Assembly (NCBI GenBank): GCA_016871725.1
Contig: VHCL01000001.1
Location: forward strand, 82,740 to 146,739
Origin: Verrucomicrobiota bacterium
GTDB taxonomy: Bacteria; Verrucomicrobiota; Verrucomicrobiia; Opitutales; UBA953
Reading direction: 5' to 3'
Length of the DNA stretch: 64,000 bases
In this document: piece after piece, positions 16,474 through 26,370 of the stretch
Numbering within the stretch: the first letter of the stretch is position 1
Layout of the letters: every line of letters begins with the position of its first letter
Position numbers and translations under genes: made by a program
The notes under the pieces: model-generated
Databases searched by the model: none
Told to the model about the DNA's origin: nothing
Seen by the model: only the letters and a program-made list of their open reading frames with translations

Positions 16474-17352
16474 ATGCCCAAAGGACTCCGCGAGATCCGC
16501 AACCGGATCAAATCGGTCAAGAGCACCGGCCAGATCACCCGGGCCATGCAGCTCGTGGCTTCGTCGAAGATGAAGCGCGCCCAGGACGCCGCCCGCGCGG
16601 GCCGCGCCTACGCCGAACTCCTCGGCGAGATCCTCGACACCGCCCAGGCCAAGGTCGGCGAATTCTCCCACCCGCTCCTCACCAAGCGCGAGGTCAAGGT
16701 CCGCGGCATCCTCCTCGTCACGCCCGACAAGGGCATGGCCGGCGCGCTCAACGGCAACCTGATCCGCCTCGCCGCCGAGCAGAAGGACGCCGTCTTCGTG
16801 TGCATCGGCCGCAAGGGCGCCCAGGCGCTCGCGCGCTCGGGCCGCAAGGTCCTCGCCGACTTCCCCGTCACCGACCGCGCGTCCTTCAACGAGGTCCGCC
16901 CGGCCGCCGAGTATCTCCTCAAGGCCTTCACCGAAGGCACGGTCGACACCGTCGAGGTCCTCTTCGCCCACTTCAAGAACACGATGGTGCAGACCCCGCG
17001 CGTCCAGCAGCTCCTGCCGGCCGACAGCCTCGTGCAGCAGGCCCGTGAGTTCCGCGCCAAGCTCGGCCTGCCCGAGCCGAAGTTCGAGGAGGACGAGCGC
17101 GACATGCTCTTCGAGCCCTCGCCCGCCGCGATCCTCGACCAGCTGCCGGCCCTCTTCTTCAAGCAGGCCGTCCATCAGGCCGTCCTCGAGTCCAAGGCCT
17201 CCGAGTTCAGCGCCCGCATGGTCGCCATGAAGGCCGCCACCGACAACGCCAAGAAGATCGGCGCCGCCCTCTCCCTCGAATACAACAAGGCCCGCCAGGC
17301 CGCGATCACCCAGGAGATCCTGGAGCTCACCGCCGGCGCCGCCGCCCAATAA
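16474..17352 (+). CDS. atpG: F-type ATP synthase subunit gamma
   Basis: Central rotor shaft, 292 residues. The N-terminal helix motif MPKGLREIRNRIKSVKSTGQ and the C-terminal ARMVAMKAATDNAKKIG and YNKARQAAITQEILEL are diagnostic for gamma. These two helices form the coiled-coil shaft inserted into the alpha3beta3 head. No redox or epsilon-locking insertion is evident. Confidence 0.96.
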   Translation: MPKGLREIRNRIKSVKSTGQITRAMQLVASSKMKRAQDAARAGRAYAELLGEILDTAQAKVGEFSHPLLTKREVKVRGILLVTPDKGMAGALNGNLIRLAAEQKDAVFVCIGRKGAQALARSGRKVLADFPVTDRASFNEVRPAAEYLLKAFTEGTVDTVEVLFAHFKNTMVQTPRVQQLLPADSLVQQAREFRAKLGLPEPKFEEDERDMLFEPSPAAILDQLPALFFKQAVHQAVLESKASEFSARMVAMKAATDNAKKIGAALSLEYNKARQAAITQEILELTAGAAAQ

Positions 17353-18804
<1,452 letters not shown>

Positions 18805-18813
18805 TCCGACCCG

Positions 18814-19245
18814 ATGTCCCTTAAGGTCGAAATCGTCACCCCTGACCGCCGCGCCTTCGAAGGCACGGCGGACAAGGTGACCCTGCCCACCGCGTTGGGC
18901 AGCATCGGCATCCTGCCCGGCCACCAGCCCATCACCGCGGTCATCGCCGCCGGCGAGGTCATCCTGACGGTCGACGGCAAGGCCTCGCGCCTCGCCATCG
19001 ACCAGGGTTTCGTCCGCGTCGTCGCCGACAAGGTCTCGGTCGTCACCGAGGCCGCCATCGACGAGACGAAGATCGACCTGAAGGCCGTCGAGAACGCCGA
19101 GGCCCGCGCCCGCGAAGCCGTCGAGGCCGCGCGTAACCAGAAGGACGTGGACCCGGTCGAGGTCGCGAAGATGGAGCAGATCCTCCGCTTCGCCCTGGTG
19201 CAGCGTCTCGTCAAGAGCCGCACCTCGCCGGGGATGACGGAGTAA
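18814..19245 (+). CDS. atpC: F-type ATP synthase subunit epsilon
   Basis: Rotor foot subunit that also inhibits ATP hydrolysis, 143 residues. N-terminal beta-sandwich motif VEIVTPDRRAFEGTADKVTLPTA-type and GILPGHQPI are typical; the C-terminal two-helix domain is present (~85-140), so the inhibitory arm is likely retained. It ends the operon and is followed by a stem-loop at 19285. Confidence 0.95.
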   Translation: MSLKVEIVTPDRRAFEGTADKVTLPTALGSIGILPGHQPITAVIAAGEVILTVDGKASRLAIDQGFVRVVADKVSVVTEAAIDETKIDLKAVENAEARAREAVEAARNQKDVDPVEVAKMEQILRFALVQRLVKSRTSPGMTE

Positions 19246-19284
19246 CCTGCCGTTTTTCGGCTAAACACCGTCGCAAGCGGAACT

Positions 19285-19308
19285 TGCCCCACCTTCCGCG
19301 GTGGGGCA
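19285..19308 (+). terminator. Stem-loop after the atp operon
   Basis: TGCCCCACC and GGTGGGGCA form a perfect 9-bp stem with a 6-nt loop, 40 nt after the atpC stop. There is no U-tract after the stem, so it is not a classical intrinsic terminator; it could mark a 3' end after processing or Rho termination. The stem ends only ~10 nt before the proposed GTG start of the next gene, so it could also affect that gene's translation. Confidence 0.5.
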
Positions 19309-19318
19309 GAGTTCCCTC

Positions 19319-20137
19319 GTGATTAAGTCCGCGATCACGGTCTCCCTCGTCGCCCAAGCCAAGGGTGGTCCGTTCGTCTATTGGGACGGGCTCGCTCCCG
19401 CCGCGGCCTCCGCCGCGCGGCTGGGTTTCGACGCGCTCGAGATCTTCGCCCCTTCGGCCGCGTCCATCGACCGGCCGGCCCTGCGTACGCTCCTGCAACA
19501 GCACGGCCTCGCGGCCGCGGCCTTCGGCACCGGCGGCGGCTGGCTCGTCCACAAGTGGCACCTCACCCACGCCGATCCGGCGATCCGCTCCCAGGCCCGC
19601 GAGTTCATCCGCGCGATCATCGACGTCGGCGGCGAGTTCGGCGCCCCGGCGATCATCGGTTCGATGCAGGGCAAGGCCGAGGGCGACGTCTCCCGCGAGC
19701 AGGCGCTCGCCTGGCTCGCCGAAGCGCTCTCCGACCTCGGCGCCCACGCCGCCCGCCACGGCGTGCCGTTGCTCTACGAGCCGCTCAACCGCTACGAGAC
19801 GAACCTCCTCAATCGCCAGCTCGACGCCGCGCAGTTCCTCGAAGCCCGCGGCATCAGGAACGTGAAGCTGCTCTGCGACCTCTTCCACATGAACATCGAG
19901 GAGGTCTCGAACGCCGCCACGCTTCGCGCCTGCGGACGCCACGTCGGCCATGTGCACTTCGCCGATAGCAACCGCCAGGCGATCGGCTTCGGGCACACGG
20001 ACGTCGCCCCGGTCGTCGCCTCCCTCAAGGACATCGGCTATGCCGGCTATCTCTCCGGCGAGATCCTCCCGCTGCCCGACTCCGAAGCCGCCGCCGCCCA
20101 GACCATCAAGGCCATCCGCGCCCACTTACCCCGCTAA
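19319..20137 (+). CDS. Sugar phosphate isomerase/epimerase-like TIM-barrel protein
   Basis: Xylose-isomerase-like TIM barrel (AP endonuclease family 2), 272 residues from a GTG at 19319; a GTG at 19301 would fall inside the stem-loop. Metal-site candidates: Glu in LLYEPLNRYETNLLN, Asp/His in LLCDLFHMNIEE, His in HVGHVHFADSNRQAIGFG, Glu in YLSGEILPL. This resembles hydroxypyruvate isomerase or ketose 3-epimerase relatives. As first gene of a five-gene sugar operon (gap of 4 nt to fucU) it may epimerise an intermediate of L-fucose breakdown; the exact substrate is not known. Confidence 0.8.
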   Translation: MIKSAITVSLVAQAKGGPFVYWDGLAPAAASAARLGFDALEIFAPSAASIDRPALRTLLQQHGLAAAAFGTGGGWLVHKWHLTHADPAIRSQAREFIRAIIDVGGEFGAPAIIGSMQGKAEGDVSREQALAWLAEALSDLGAHAARHGVPLLYEPLNRYETNLLNRQLDAAQFLEARGIRNVKLLCDLFHMNIEEVSNAATLRACGRHVGHVHFADSNRQAIGFGHTDVAPVVASLKDIGYAGYLSGEILPLPDSEAAAAQTIKAIRAHLPR

Positions 20138-20141
20138 GACC

Positions 20142-20588
20142 ATGCTCAAGCACCAGCTCATCCACCCGAAGATCTCCGAAGTGCTCGCCCGCGCGGGCCA
20201 CCATTCGGTGATCCTCATCGCCGACGGCAACTACCCGGTCTGGGGCAAGAAGGGCCCGCACGCCGAGCTGGTCTCGCTCAACCTCTCGCCGGGCATCCCG
20301 ACCGTCGCCCAGGTCCTCCGCGCGGTGCTCAGCGCCGTCCCCGTCGACGCCGTCAACACGATGGGCATCCCGGCCGACGACTCCTACGCGCAGAAGGGCG
20401 AGCCGCCCGTGTGGGCCGAGTTCCGCCAGGAAGTGAAGGCCGCCGGCCTGAAGCTCGAGCTGCAGCCGATCCTGAAGTGGGATTTCTACAAGGCCGTCGA
20501 ATCCGCCGACCACATCCTCACCATCCAGACCGGCGACCAGGCGCTCTGGGGCAACGTGCTCCTCACCGTCGGCTGCCGCACCGCCTGA
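20142..20588 (+). CDS. fucU: L-fucose mutarotase (FucU/RbsD family)
   Basis: Interconverts the anomers of L-fucose (or a related sugar). The 148-residue protein shows the RbsD/FucU pattern: catalytic His in ARAGHHSVILIADGNYPV, and the C-terminal FYKAVESADHILTIQTGD and WGNVLLTVGCR. Within the family, RbsD and FucU are hard to separate by eye, but the neighbouring fuconolactonase-like gene supports FucU. Starts 4 nt after the upstream stop. Confidence 0.88.
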   Translation: MLKHQLIHPKISEVLARAGHHSVILIADGNYPVWGKKGPHAELVSLNLSPGIPTVAQVLRAVLSAVPVDAVNTMGIPADDSYAQKGEPPVWAEFRQEVKAAGLKLELQPILKWDFYKAVESADHILTIQTGDQALWGNVLLTVGCRTA

Positions 20589-20599
20589 ACCTTCGCCCC

Positions 20600-21532
20600 A
20601 TGAAGACCCGCACCCTCGGCAAGACCGGGATCGAACTCCCGATCCTCAGCTTCGGCGCCTCGTCGCTCGGCCAGGAATTCCGCAGCGTCGCCCTCGACGA
20701 CGCCCTGAAGTCCGTCCAGGTCGCCCTCGACTGCGGCCTCAACTTCATCGACACGTCGCCCTTCTACGGCCGCGGGATGTCCGAGGTGCTCCTCGGCATC
20801 GCCCTCCGCGGCGTCCCGCGAGACAGCTATAAGCTCTGCACGAAGCTCGGCCGTTACGACCTCCAGCACTTCGATTTCAGCGCCAAGCGCGTCGCCGAGA
20901 GCATCGACGTCTCCCTGCACCGCCTCGGCACCGACCACCTCGACATCATCCTCTGCCATGACATCGAGTTCGTCCCGATGCAGCAGATCGTCGACGAGAC
21001 GATCCCGGCCCTCCGCCGGGCCAAGCAGGCCGGCAAGGTGAAGGCCATCGGCTTCAGCGGCTACCCGCAGAAGATCTTCAAGTTCATCTGCGACCAGACC
21101 GAGGTCGACTGCGTGCTCAGCTACAACCAGCACACGCTCCAGAACACCCGTTTCTCCGACGAGACCGTGCCCTACCTTAAGGCCAAGGGCGTCGGCGTGA
21201 TGAACGCCGGCCCCTTCAGCGCCCGCCTGCTCACCAACGCCCCGCTGCCCGCCTGGCTCAAGGAGCCGGAGGAAGTGAAGTCCGCCGCCCGCGCCGCCGC
21301 CGCCCATTGCGCCGCCAAGGGCAGCGACATCGCCAAGCTCGCGCTGCAGTTCTCGCTCCAGCATCCCGACATCGCCACGACGGTCTCGGGCAGCGCCAAC
21401 CCGACGAACATCCGCAACTGGGCCAAGTGGGCCGCCGAGCCGATCGACCCGCAGCTGCTCGCCGAGGTCCAGGCGATCTTCGCCCCGGTGAAGAACCTCG
21501 GCCACCTCGAAGGCCTGAAGGAGAACAACTGA
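20600..21532 (+). CDS. Aldo-keto reductase, probable L-fucose (L-galactose-type) dehydrogenase
   Basis: 310-residue AKR. Catalytic Asp and Tyr are in FIDTSPFYGRG, Lys in LCTKLGRYD, His in ILCHDIEFVP. The arrangement GKTGIELPILSFGASSLG and the YDLQHFDFSAKRV segment resemble the L-galactose/L-fucose dehydrogenase branch of AKRs. It likely oxidises L-fucose to L-fucono-lactone, feeding the lactonase three genes downstream. Substrate is inferred from operon context. Confidence 0.8.
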   Translation: MKTRTLGKTGIELPILSFGASSLGQEFRSVALDDALKSVQVALDCGLNFIDTSPFYGRGMSEVLLGIALRGVPRDSYKLCTKLGRYDLQHFDFSAKRVAESIDVSLHRLGTDHLDIILCHDIEFVPMQQIVDETIPALRRAKQAGKVKAIGFSGYPQKIFKFICDQTEVDCVLSYNQHTLQNTRFSDETVPYLKAKGVGVMNAGPFSARLLTNAPLPAWLKEPEEVKSAARAAAAHCAAKGSDIAKLALQFSLQHPDIATTVSGSANPTNIRNWAKWAAEPIDPQLLAEVQAIFAPVKNLGHLEGLKENN

Positions 21533-21536
21533 GCCG

Positions 21537-22565
21537 ATGAAGGCCATCCGCCTCGACCAGCCGGGTCAGTTCGCGCGCATCGACCTCCCCGAGCCGCCCG
21601 CGCCCGCCCCCGGCGAAGCGGTCGTCCGCGTCCACCGCATCGGCATCTGCGGCACGGACTACGGCGGTTACCTCGGCAAGATGCCGTTCTACTCCTACCC
21701 GCGCGTCCCGGGCCACGAACTCGGCGTCGAGGTCCTCGCCGTCGGCCCGGGCGTGACCAACGTCAAGCCGGGCGACCGCTGCTCGGTCGAGCCCTACATC
21801 AACTGCCAGACCTGCTACAGCTGCCGCCGCGGTTTCACCAACTGCTGCGAGAACCACAAGACGCTCGGCGTGATGTGCGACGGCGGCATGGCCGAGCAGT
21901 TCCTGCTGCCGGCCCGTAAGCTGCACATCTCGACGAAGCTCTCCTACGACCAGCTCGCGCTCGTCGAGACGCTCGCCATCGGCTGCCACGCCGTCGACCG
22001 CGCCACGCCCAAGTCGGGTGAGACGGTCCTCGTCATCGGCTCCGGCCCCATCGGCCTCTCGGCCGTGGAGTTCGTCAAGGTCTCCGGCGCGAAGTGCGTC
22101 GTGATGGACATGAACGCCGACCGCCTGAGGTTCTGCACCGACGTCATGAAGGTCGACGGCGTCATCCTGGCCAAGGGCGACGGCTCCGAGGTCGCCGCGC
22201 TCGCGGCCCTGACGGACGGCCAGCTCGCCGACGTGGTCATCGACGCCACGGGCAGCAACAAGTCGATGGTCGGCTGCTTCGCCTACGCGGCCTTCGCCGC
22301 CCGCGTCGTCTACGTGGGCATCACGCAGCAGGACCTCGTCTTCCCGCACGCGCCGCACCTGCATCGCCGCGAGCTGACGATCATGGCCAGCCGCAACGCC
22401 CATTCGAAGGACTTCGCCCGCATCATCAGGCTGATCGAAGATGGCGTGATCGACACGAAGCCGTGGATCACGCACCACGCGAAGTTCGACGACCTGATCG
22501 CGACCTTCCCGACCTGGCTCAAGCCGGAGTCCGGCGTGATCAAGGCGATCGTCGACGTGACCTGA
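21537..22565 (+). CDS. Zinc-dependent medium-chain alcohol dehydrogenase
   Basis: MDR-family NAD(P)-dependent dehydrogenase, 342 residues. Catalytic zinc ligands in GICGTDYGG and PGHELG(V)E; structural-zinc Cys cluster INCQTCYSCRRGFTNCC; Rossmann motif VIGSGPIGLSAV. Gap of 4 nt to the AKR. Possible roles: oxidation of fuconate or 2-keto-3-deoxy-fuconate, by analogy with L-galactonate 5-dehydrogenases of the same superfamily. It is not the SDR normally used for 2-keto-3-deoxy-L-fuconate. Confidence 0.85.
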   Translation: MKAIRLDQPGQFARIDLPEPPAPAPGEAVVRVHRIGICGTDYGGYLGKMPFYSYPRVPGHELGVEVLAVGPGVTNVKPGDRCSVEPYINCQTCYSCRRGFTNCCENHKTLGVMCDGGMAEQFLLPARKLHISTKLSYDQLALVETLAIGCHAVDRATPKSGETVLVIGSGPIGLSAVEFVKVSGAKCVVMDMNADRLRFCTDVMKVDGVILAKGDGSEVAALAALTDGQLADVVIDATGSNKSMVGCFAYAAFAARVVYVGITQQDLVFPHAPHLHRRELTIMASRNAHSKDFARIIRLIEDGVIDTKPWITHHAKFDDLIATFPTWLKPESGVIKAIVDVT

Positions 22566-22569
22566 AGCC

Positions 22570-23397
22570 ATGCGCCTCGACGCCCACCAGCACTTCTGGT
22601 CGTACGACGCGGCGCAATACCCGTGGATCCCGCCGGGCTCGCCGCTGCACCGCAGCTGGCTGCCCGACGATCTCGCCGCGCTCCAGCGGCCGCTCGGCTT
22701 CGACGGCTCCATCGCCGTCCAGGCCCGCCAGGCCGTCGGCGAATCCGACTGGCTCCTCTCCCTCGCGGATAAGCACGCGAACGTGAAGGGCGTCGTCGGC
22801 TGGGTCGACCTCCGCTCCTCCCGCGTCGAGGCCGACCTCGCCCGCCTCGCCGCCCACCCGAAGTTCGTCGGCGTCCGTCACGTCGTCCAGGAAGAGCCCG
22901 ACGTGGACTTCATGCTGGGGAAGGATTTCCAGCGCGGGATCTCGAAGCTCCACGCCTACGGACTCACCTACGACATCCTGATCTACCCGAAGCAGCTCGA
23001 GACCGCCATCCGACTCGCGGAGAACTTCCCGCTCCAGCCCTTCGTCCTCGATCACCTCGCCAAGCCCCACATCAAGGACGGCACGATCGAGCCCTGGAAG
23101 TCGCAGCTCCGCCGGCTGGCGAAACTCCCGAACGTCCATTGCAAGGTGTCAGGCATGCTCACGGAAGCGGACCACAAGCACTGGCGGGCCGAGCAGTTCC
23201 GTCCGTATCTCGACGTGGTCTTCGAGGCCTTCGGGCCGTCCCGCCTGATGTACGGCTCCGACTGGCCGGTCTGTCTCTTCGCCGGCAGCTACGAGCAGGC
23301 TTTCCGTCTCGTCGATGACTACGCCCGCGGACTGACCGACGCCGAGCGCGCCGGCCTCTTCGGCGGCAACTGCGCGCGGTTCTACGGGATCGGTTAG
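22570..23397 (+). CDS. Amidohydrolase, probable L-fuconolactonase
   Basis: COG3618-type metal-dependent lactonase, 275 residues. N-terminal metal motif RLDAHQHFWSYD, conserved FVLDHLAKPHIKDG with its His, and the C-terminal LMYGSDWPVC with the metal Asp are diagnostic of the fuconolactonase/2-pyrone-4,6-dicarboxylate lactonase group. It would hydrolyse L-fuconolactone formed by the AKR. The stop codon overlaps that of the convergent gene at 23394, so the operon ends here. Confidence 0.87.
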   Translation: MRLDAHQHFWSYDAAQYPWIPPGSPLHRSWLPDDLAALQRPLGFDGSIAVQARQAVGESDWLLSLADKHANVKGVVGWVDLRSSRVEADLARLAAHPKFVGVRHVVQEEPDVDFMLGKDFQRGISKLHAYGLTYDILIYPKQLETAIRLAENFPLQPFVLDHLAKPHIKDGTIEPWKSQLRRLAKLPNVHCKVSGMLTEADHKHWRAEQFRPYLDVVFEAFGPSRLMYGSDWPVCLFAGSYEQAFRLVDDYARGLTDAERAGLFGGNCARFYGIG

Positions 23398-24689
23398 CGG
23401 GCCATTCCTGCGCCGGCATCCCGTGTCGCCTTGAAGATCCAGTCGCCTGCCGACATATCGATATTGAGGCCGCGCTTGGCGCTGAGCACCGCCGAGGGCA
23501 GCGGGCCGGTGCCGCAGCGGAACAGCTTGAGGCGCCCCGTCCCCTCGAACTGGCCGTTCTTCGTGGTCTCGGACTTCGCTGGCTCGATCGCCAGGTACAT
23601 GTCGAACACGCCCCCGGGGGTCTCGCCCATCAGCACCTCGAAGGCCACTTTTTGCCCCTTCACCGGCCGGATCCAGGGTCCGGCCCGGAGGCGACCGAGC
23701 GTGCCGGGGCGACGGTCGATTTTGAATTCATCGGCGCAGGTCTGGCCGAAGTCCTTGTAGCGGTTGTCGCCGCCGACCTCGATGCGCTCATAGCCGTCGT
23801 CAAGGGCGACCTTGCGGTCCCAGCGTACGATCAGCCAGTCGTCTCCTGAGCCCACGAAGCGGAACGGCATCGAGCTCGGCGCCTCGATCATGCAGCGGTA
23901 ATGTACGACCCAGCGAGAGGGTTTGACCTCTTTCTCGACGCCGAAGGCCTTCGGCGCGGCGTCGGCCCCTTGGGAGGGTATCCAGAGCTGCATGCTGACC
24001 AGTTGGTCCGGTGCTCGGTAGAATCCGGAGAAGCGTGACGCGTTCCAGCCGCCGTCGACGAAGGACTGCACCACCTTGCGGTAGGACGGGACGGCACCGC
24101 CGCCCGACATCGCCGCCGTCGGCTTCCGGTCCTTGGTCTGCTTGATGTCGTAGAAGGTGCCGATCATGCCGTCGAGCGTGGCGGTGCCGCCGCGGGCGCC
24201 GAACATCGAGACGAAGTTGCGGCCGCCGCCGGAGCCGATGCCTTTGCCCGACCCGATGCCGCCGCCGGAGCCTCCCCCGAAGCCCTTCGAGGCGCCGCCG
24301 CCGACCGCGCCCGCGGAGAGCAGGGGATTGGACAGGCTCGGCAGGCTCGCCACCGCGAGCGTGGCGTTGGCGTTCTTGCTGGTGATGCGGGTGTTCGTCT
24401 TGGCCAGGGACTTGATGTTCTTCGGCACCACCTTCGTCTTGAACTCCTTCGCCTTCTGGCCGCCCGCCCCGCCGCCCGCCCCGGTGGCGAAAGCATTCGG
24501 TTCTTTCTTGCCGGCCCCGTCGGTCACGGTGGAGACGACCCAGACGATCGCGATCAGCACCAGGATGACGTGGATGACGACCGACAACGCCAGGCCTTCG
24601 CCCCCGAGGCGTTGCCAAAGGGTGCGCTTGGGACGGGCCAAAGGCTCCGCCCCGCTTTCCGCGGGCGTGGCGTCCTGGGGTGTGGACAT
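23394..24689 (-). CDS. Membrane-anchored Gly-rich protein with PA14-like domain, paralog B
   Basis: 431 residues: a short cytoplasmic N-terminus, one membrane helix (SVVIHVILVLIAIVWVVS, ~35-52), a Gly/Ser/Lys low-complexity stretch (~60-160) and a C-terminal beta-rich domain containing RFVGSGDDWLIVRWDRKVAL, similar to the core of PA14 carbohydrate-binding domains. The N-terminal layout resembles TonB-type anchors. It is a tandem paralog of the gene at 24759: the first ~150 residues are nearly identical while the C-terminal halves have diverged. Function unknown; an envelope or surface-assembly role is a guess. Confidence 0.8.
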   Translation of the reverse strand: MSTPQDATPAESGAEPLARPKRTLWQRLGGEGLALSVVIHVILVLIAIVWVVSTVTDGAGKKEPNAFATGAGGGAGGQKAKEFKTKVVPKNIKSLAKTNTRITSKNANATLAVASLPSLSNPLLSAGAVGGGASKGFGGGSGGGIGSGKGIGSGGGRNFVSMFGARGGTATLDGMIGTFYDIKQTKDRKPTAAMSGGGAVPSYRKVVQSFVDGGWNASRFSGFYRAPDQLVSMQLWIPSQGADAAPKAFGVEKEVKPSRWVVHYRCMIEAPSSMPFRFVGSGDDWLIVRWDRKVALDDGYERIEVGGDNRYKDFGQTCADEFKIDRRPGTLGRLRAGPWIRPVKGQKVAFEVLMGETPGGVFDMYLAIEPAKSETTKNGQFEGTGRLKLFRCGTGPLPSAVLSAKRGLNIDMSAGDWIFKATRDAGAGMAR

Positions 24690-24758
24690 TCCTAGGTTAT
24701 CGCCCTAACACCGCGGGGAGACAAGTCCCTATGCGCTGAGGACGCACGTAAGGAAGCG

Positions 24759-26039
24759 TCAGCGCATTCCGGCCATCCTTACGGGGGTGAAGATCCACCC
24801 CTTCGCTTCCATGTCCACGTTCGGGATGCGCGAAAAACCGTTTGCGATCTGGGTCGGCAATGCGCCGGAGGAGAATCGCAGCAGCTTCATTCCTTCGCCC
24901 TGGCCGTTCGTTCCCCGCGGCTCGATGCAGAGGAACGCGTAGAACCCTCCGCCCGGAGTTTCGCCGAGTACGATGTCGATCGGCACTTCCTGCCCCGCGG
25001 TGATTTCGATCCACGGCCCGCAGCGCATCGGCCTTCCGAGCGTCGAGGGGTGCGTCTCGTCGCAATTCTGTCCTTTGAACTGGGGGTAGACGTTATTCTT
25101 TACGATCACGTTCTCAAAGCCGGAATCCAGGGCGATGCGTCCGTTGAAGCGCACGACCATCCAGTCATCGCCCGAACCGACGAAGCGGAACTGTCCGGAA
25201 CGAGGCACCTTGACCACGCCGCGGTAGTGCGCGATCCAGCGCGACGGCTTGACTTTCCCTTCGACGCCGTAGGCCTTGGGGGCTTCGGTGGCAGGGCAGG
25301 GAGGGATGAAGATCTGCTGCGCGTAGAGCGTATTCGGAGACTTGTACCTGTCGTTCAGGGCGCTGGCGTTGAAATTATTCTCGACCAGGAATTCTTTGAC
25401 TTCCTTCCGGTAGGCGGCGATGGCTTTGCCGTTGGCCGGGTCGCGGTACACGTCCACGCCCATCGCGCTCGTCGGCTTGCCCGAGCGATCCTGCTTGATG
25501 TCGTAGAGGGTACCGGAGATGCCGACGTCGAGGCCCATGCCGCGGACGCCGAAAACGGAGACGAAGTTGCGCCCGCCGCCGACTCCGGTGCCTTTGCCGG
25601 CGCCGATGCCGCCGCCGGAGCCGCCGCCGAAGCCCTTCGAGGCGCCCCCGCCGATCGCGCCGGCGGAGAGCAGGGGATTGGAGAGGCTCGGAAGGCTGGC
25701 GATCGCCAGCGAGGCGTTGGCGTTCTTGCTGGTGATACGCGTATTCGTCTTGGCCAGCGACTTGACGTTCTTGGGCACCGTCTTGGTCTTGAACTCCTTG
25801 GCCTTAGGGCCGCCCGCGCCGCCGCCGGCGCCGGTAGCGAAGGCGTTCGGGTCCTTCTTGCCGGCGCCGTCGGTCACGGTGGAGACCACCCAGACGATCG
25901 CGACCAGCACCAGGATCACGTGGATGACGACCGACATGGCCAAGCCCTCTCCCCCGAGGCGTTGCCACAGGGTACGCTTGGGACGGGCCAAAGGCTCCGC
26001 CGATGTTTCCACGGGGGGTGTGTCCTGGGGTTCGGACAT
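24759..26039 (-). CDS. Membrane-anchored Gly-rich protein with PA14-like domain, paralog A
   Basis: 426 residues with the same architecture as its neighbour: RPKRTLWQRLGGEGLAMS before the membrane helix, a Gly-rich linker (KGFGGGSGGGIGAGKGTG) and a PA14-like core RFVGSGDDWMVVRFNGRIAL. Gap to the paralog is 69 nt, so the two are probably one unit. Conserved repeated phrases such as KPSRW-(I/V)-(A/V)-HYR and GETPGG show a common origin. The shared N-terminus against diverged C-terminus suggests one anchor system with different ligands or partners. Confidence 0.8.
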   Translation of the reverse strand: MSEPQDTPPVETSAEPLARPKRTLWQRLGGEGLAMSVVIHVILVLVAIVWVVSTVTDGAGKKDPNAFATGAGGGAGGPKAKEFKTKTVPKNVKSLAKTNTRITSKNANASLAIASLPSLSNPLLSAGAIGGGASKGFGGGSGGGIGAGKGTGVGGGRNFVSVFGVRGMGLDVGISGTLYDIKQDRSGKPTSAMGVDVYRDPANGKAIAAYRKEVKEFLVENNFNASALNDRYKSPNTLYAQQIFIPPCPATEAPKAYGVEGKVKPSRWIAHYRGVVKVPRSGQFRFVGSGDDWMVVRFNGRIALDSGFENVIVKNNVYPQFKGQNCDETHPSTLGRPMRCGPWIEITAGQEVPIDIVLGETPGGGFYAFLCIEPRGTNGQGEGMKLLRFSSGALPTQIANGFSRIPNVDMEAKGWIFTPVRMAGMR

Positions 26040-26157
26040 AGGGGTATTCCACTACGACTGACGGCGGGATTCAACCCATAATCCTAGCCGTCAACCGCCA
26101 CCTGCCGGAATCATCATGGCGCCTTGCCCTGCCGCCCGCCCCCCTCATCTTACCGGC

Positions 26158-26361
26158 ATGGATGAACACCAGCGCGCCCTTGAGGAACGCCTCACTTTCT
26201 TGCAACGACACGTCGAACAGCAGGACCGCATCATCCTCGAGCTCTCCCGCGAGGTCTCGAAGCTGTCCGACCGGCTCGTCCGGGCCGAAGCGAAGCTGAC
26301 CCAGTCCGCCGATGCCGGCGACCAGGCTCCGCCCGCCGACGAACGTCCGCCCCACTGGTGA
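26158..26361 (+). CDS. slyX: SlyX family protein
   Basis: 67-residue coiled-coil protein: ERLTFLQRHVEQQDRIILEL and SREVSKLSDRLVRAEAKL give a heptad pattern, and the C-terminus ERPPHW matches the conserved PPHY/W ending of SlyX. The ATG at 26158 gives the normal length; an upstream ATG at 26116 would add 14 unusual residues. Molecular function of SlyX is not established. The SRAP gene follows after 9 nt. Confidence 0.85.
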   Translation: MDEHQRALEERLTFLQRHVEQQDRIILELSREVSKLSDRLVRAEAKLTQSADAGDQAPPADERPPHW

Positions 26362-26370
26362 ATCCCGGAC

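Noticed and set aside
19285..19308. Classical Rho-independent terminator after atpC
   Set aside because: The 9-bp stem is perfect but no U-tract follows, so it is listed only as a possible 3' structure.
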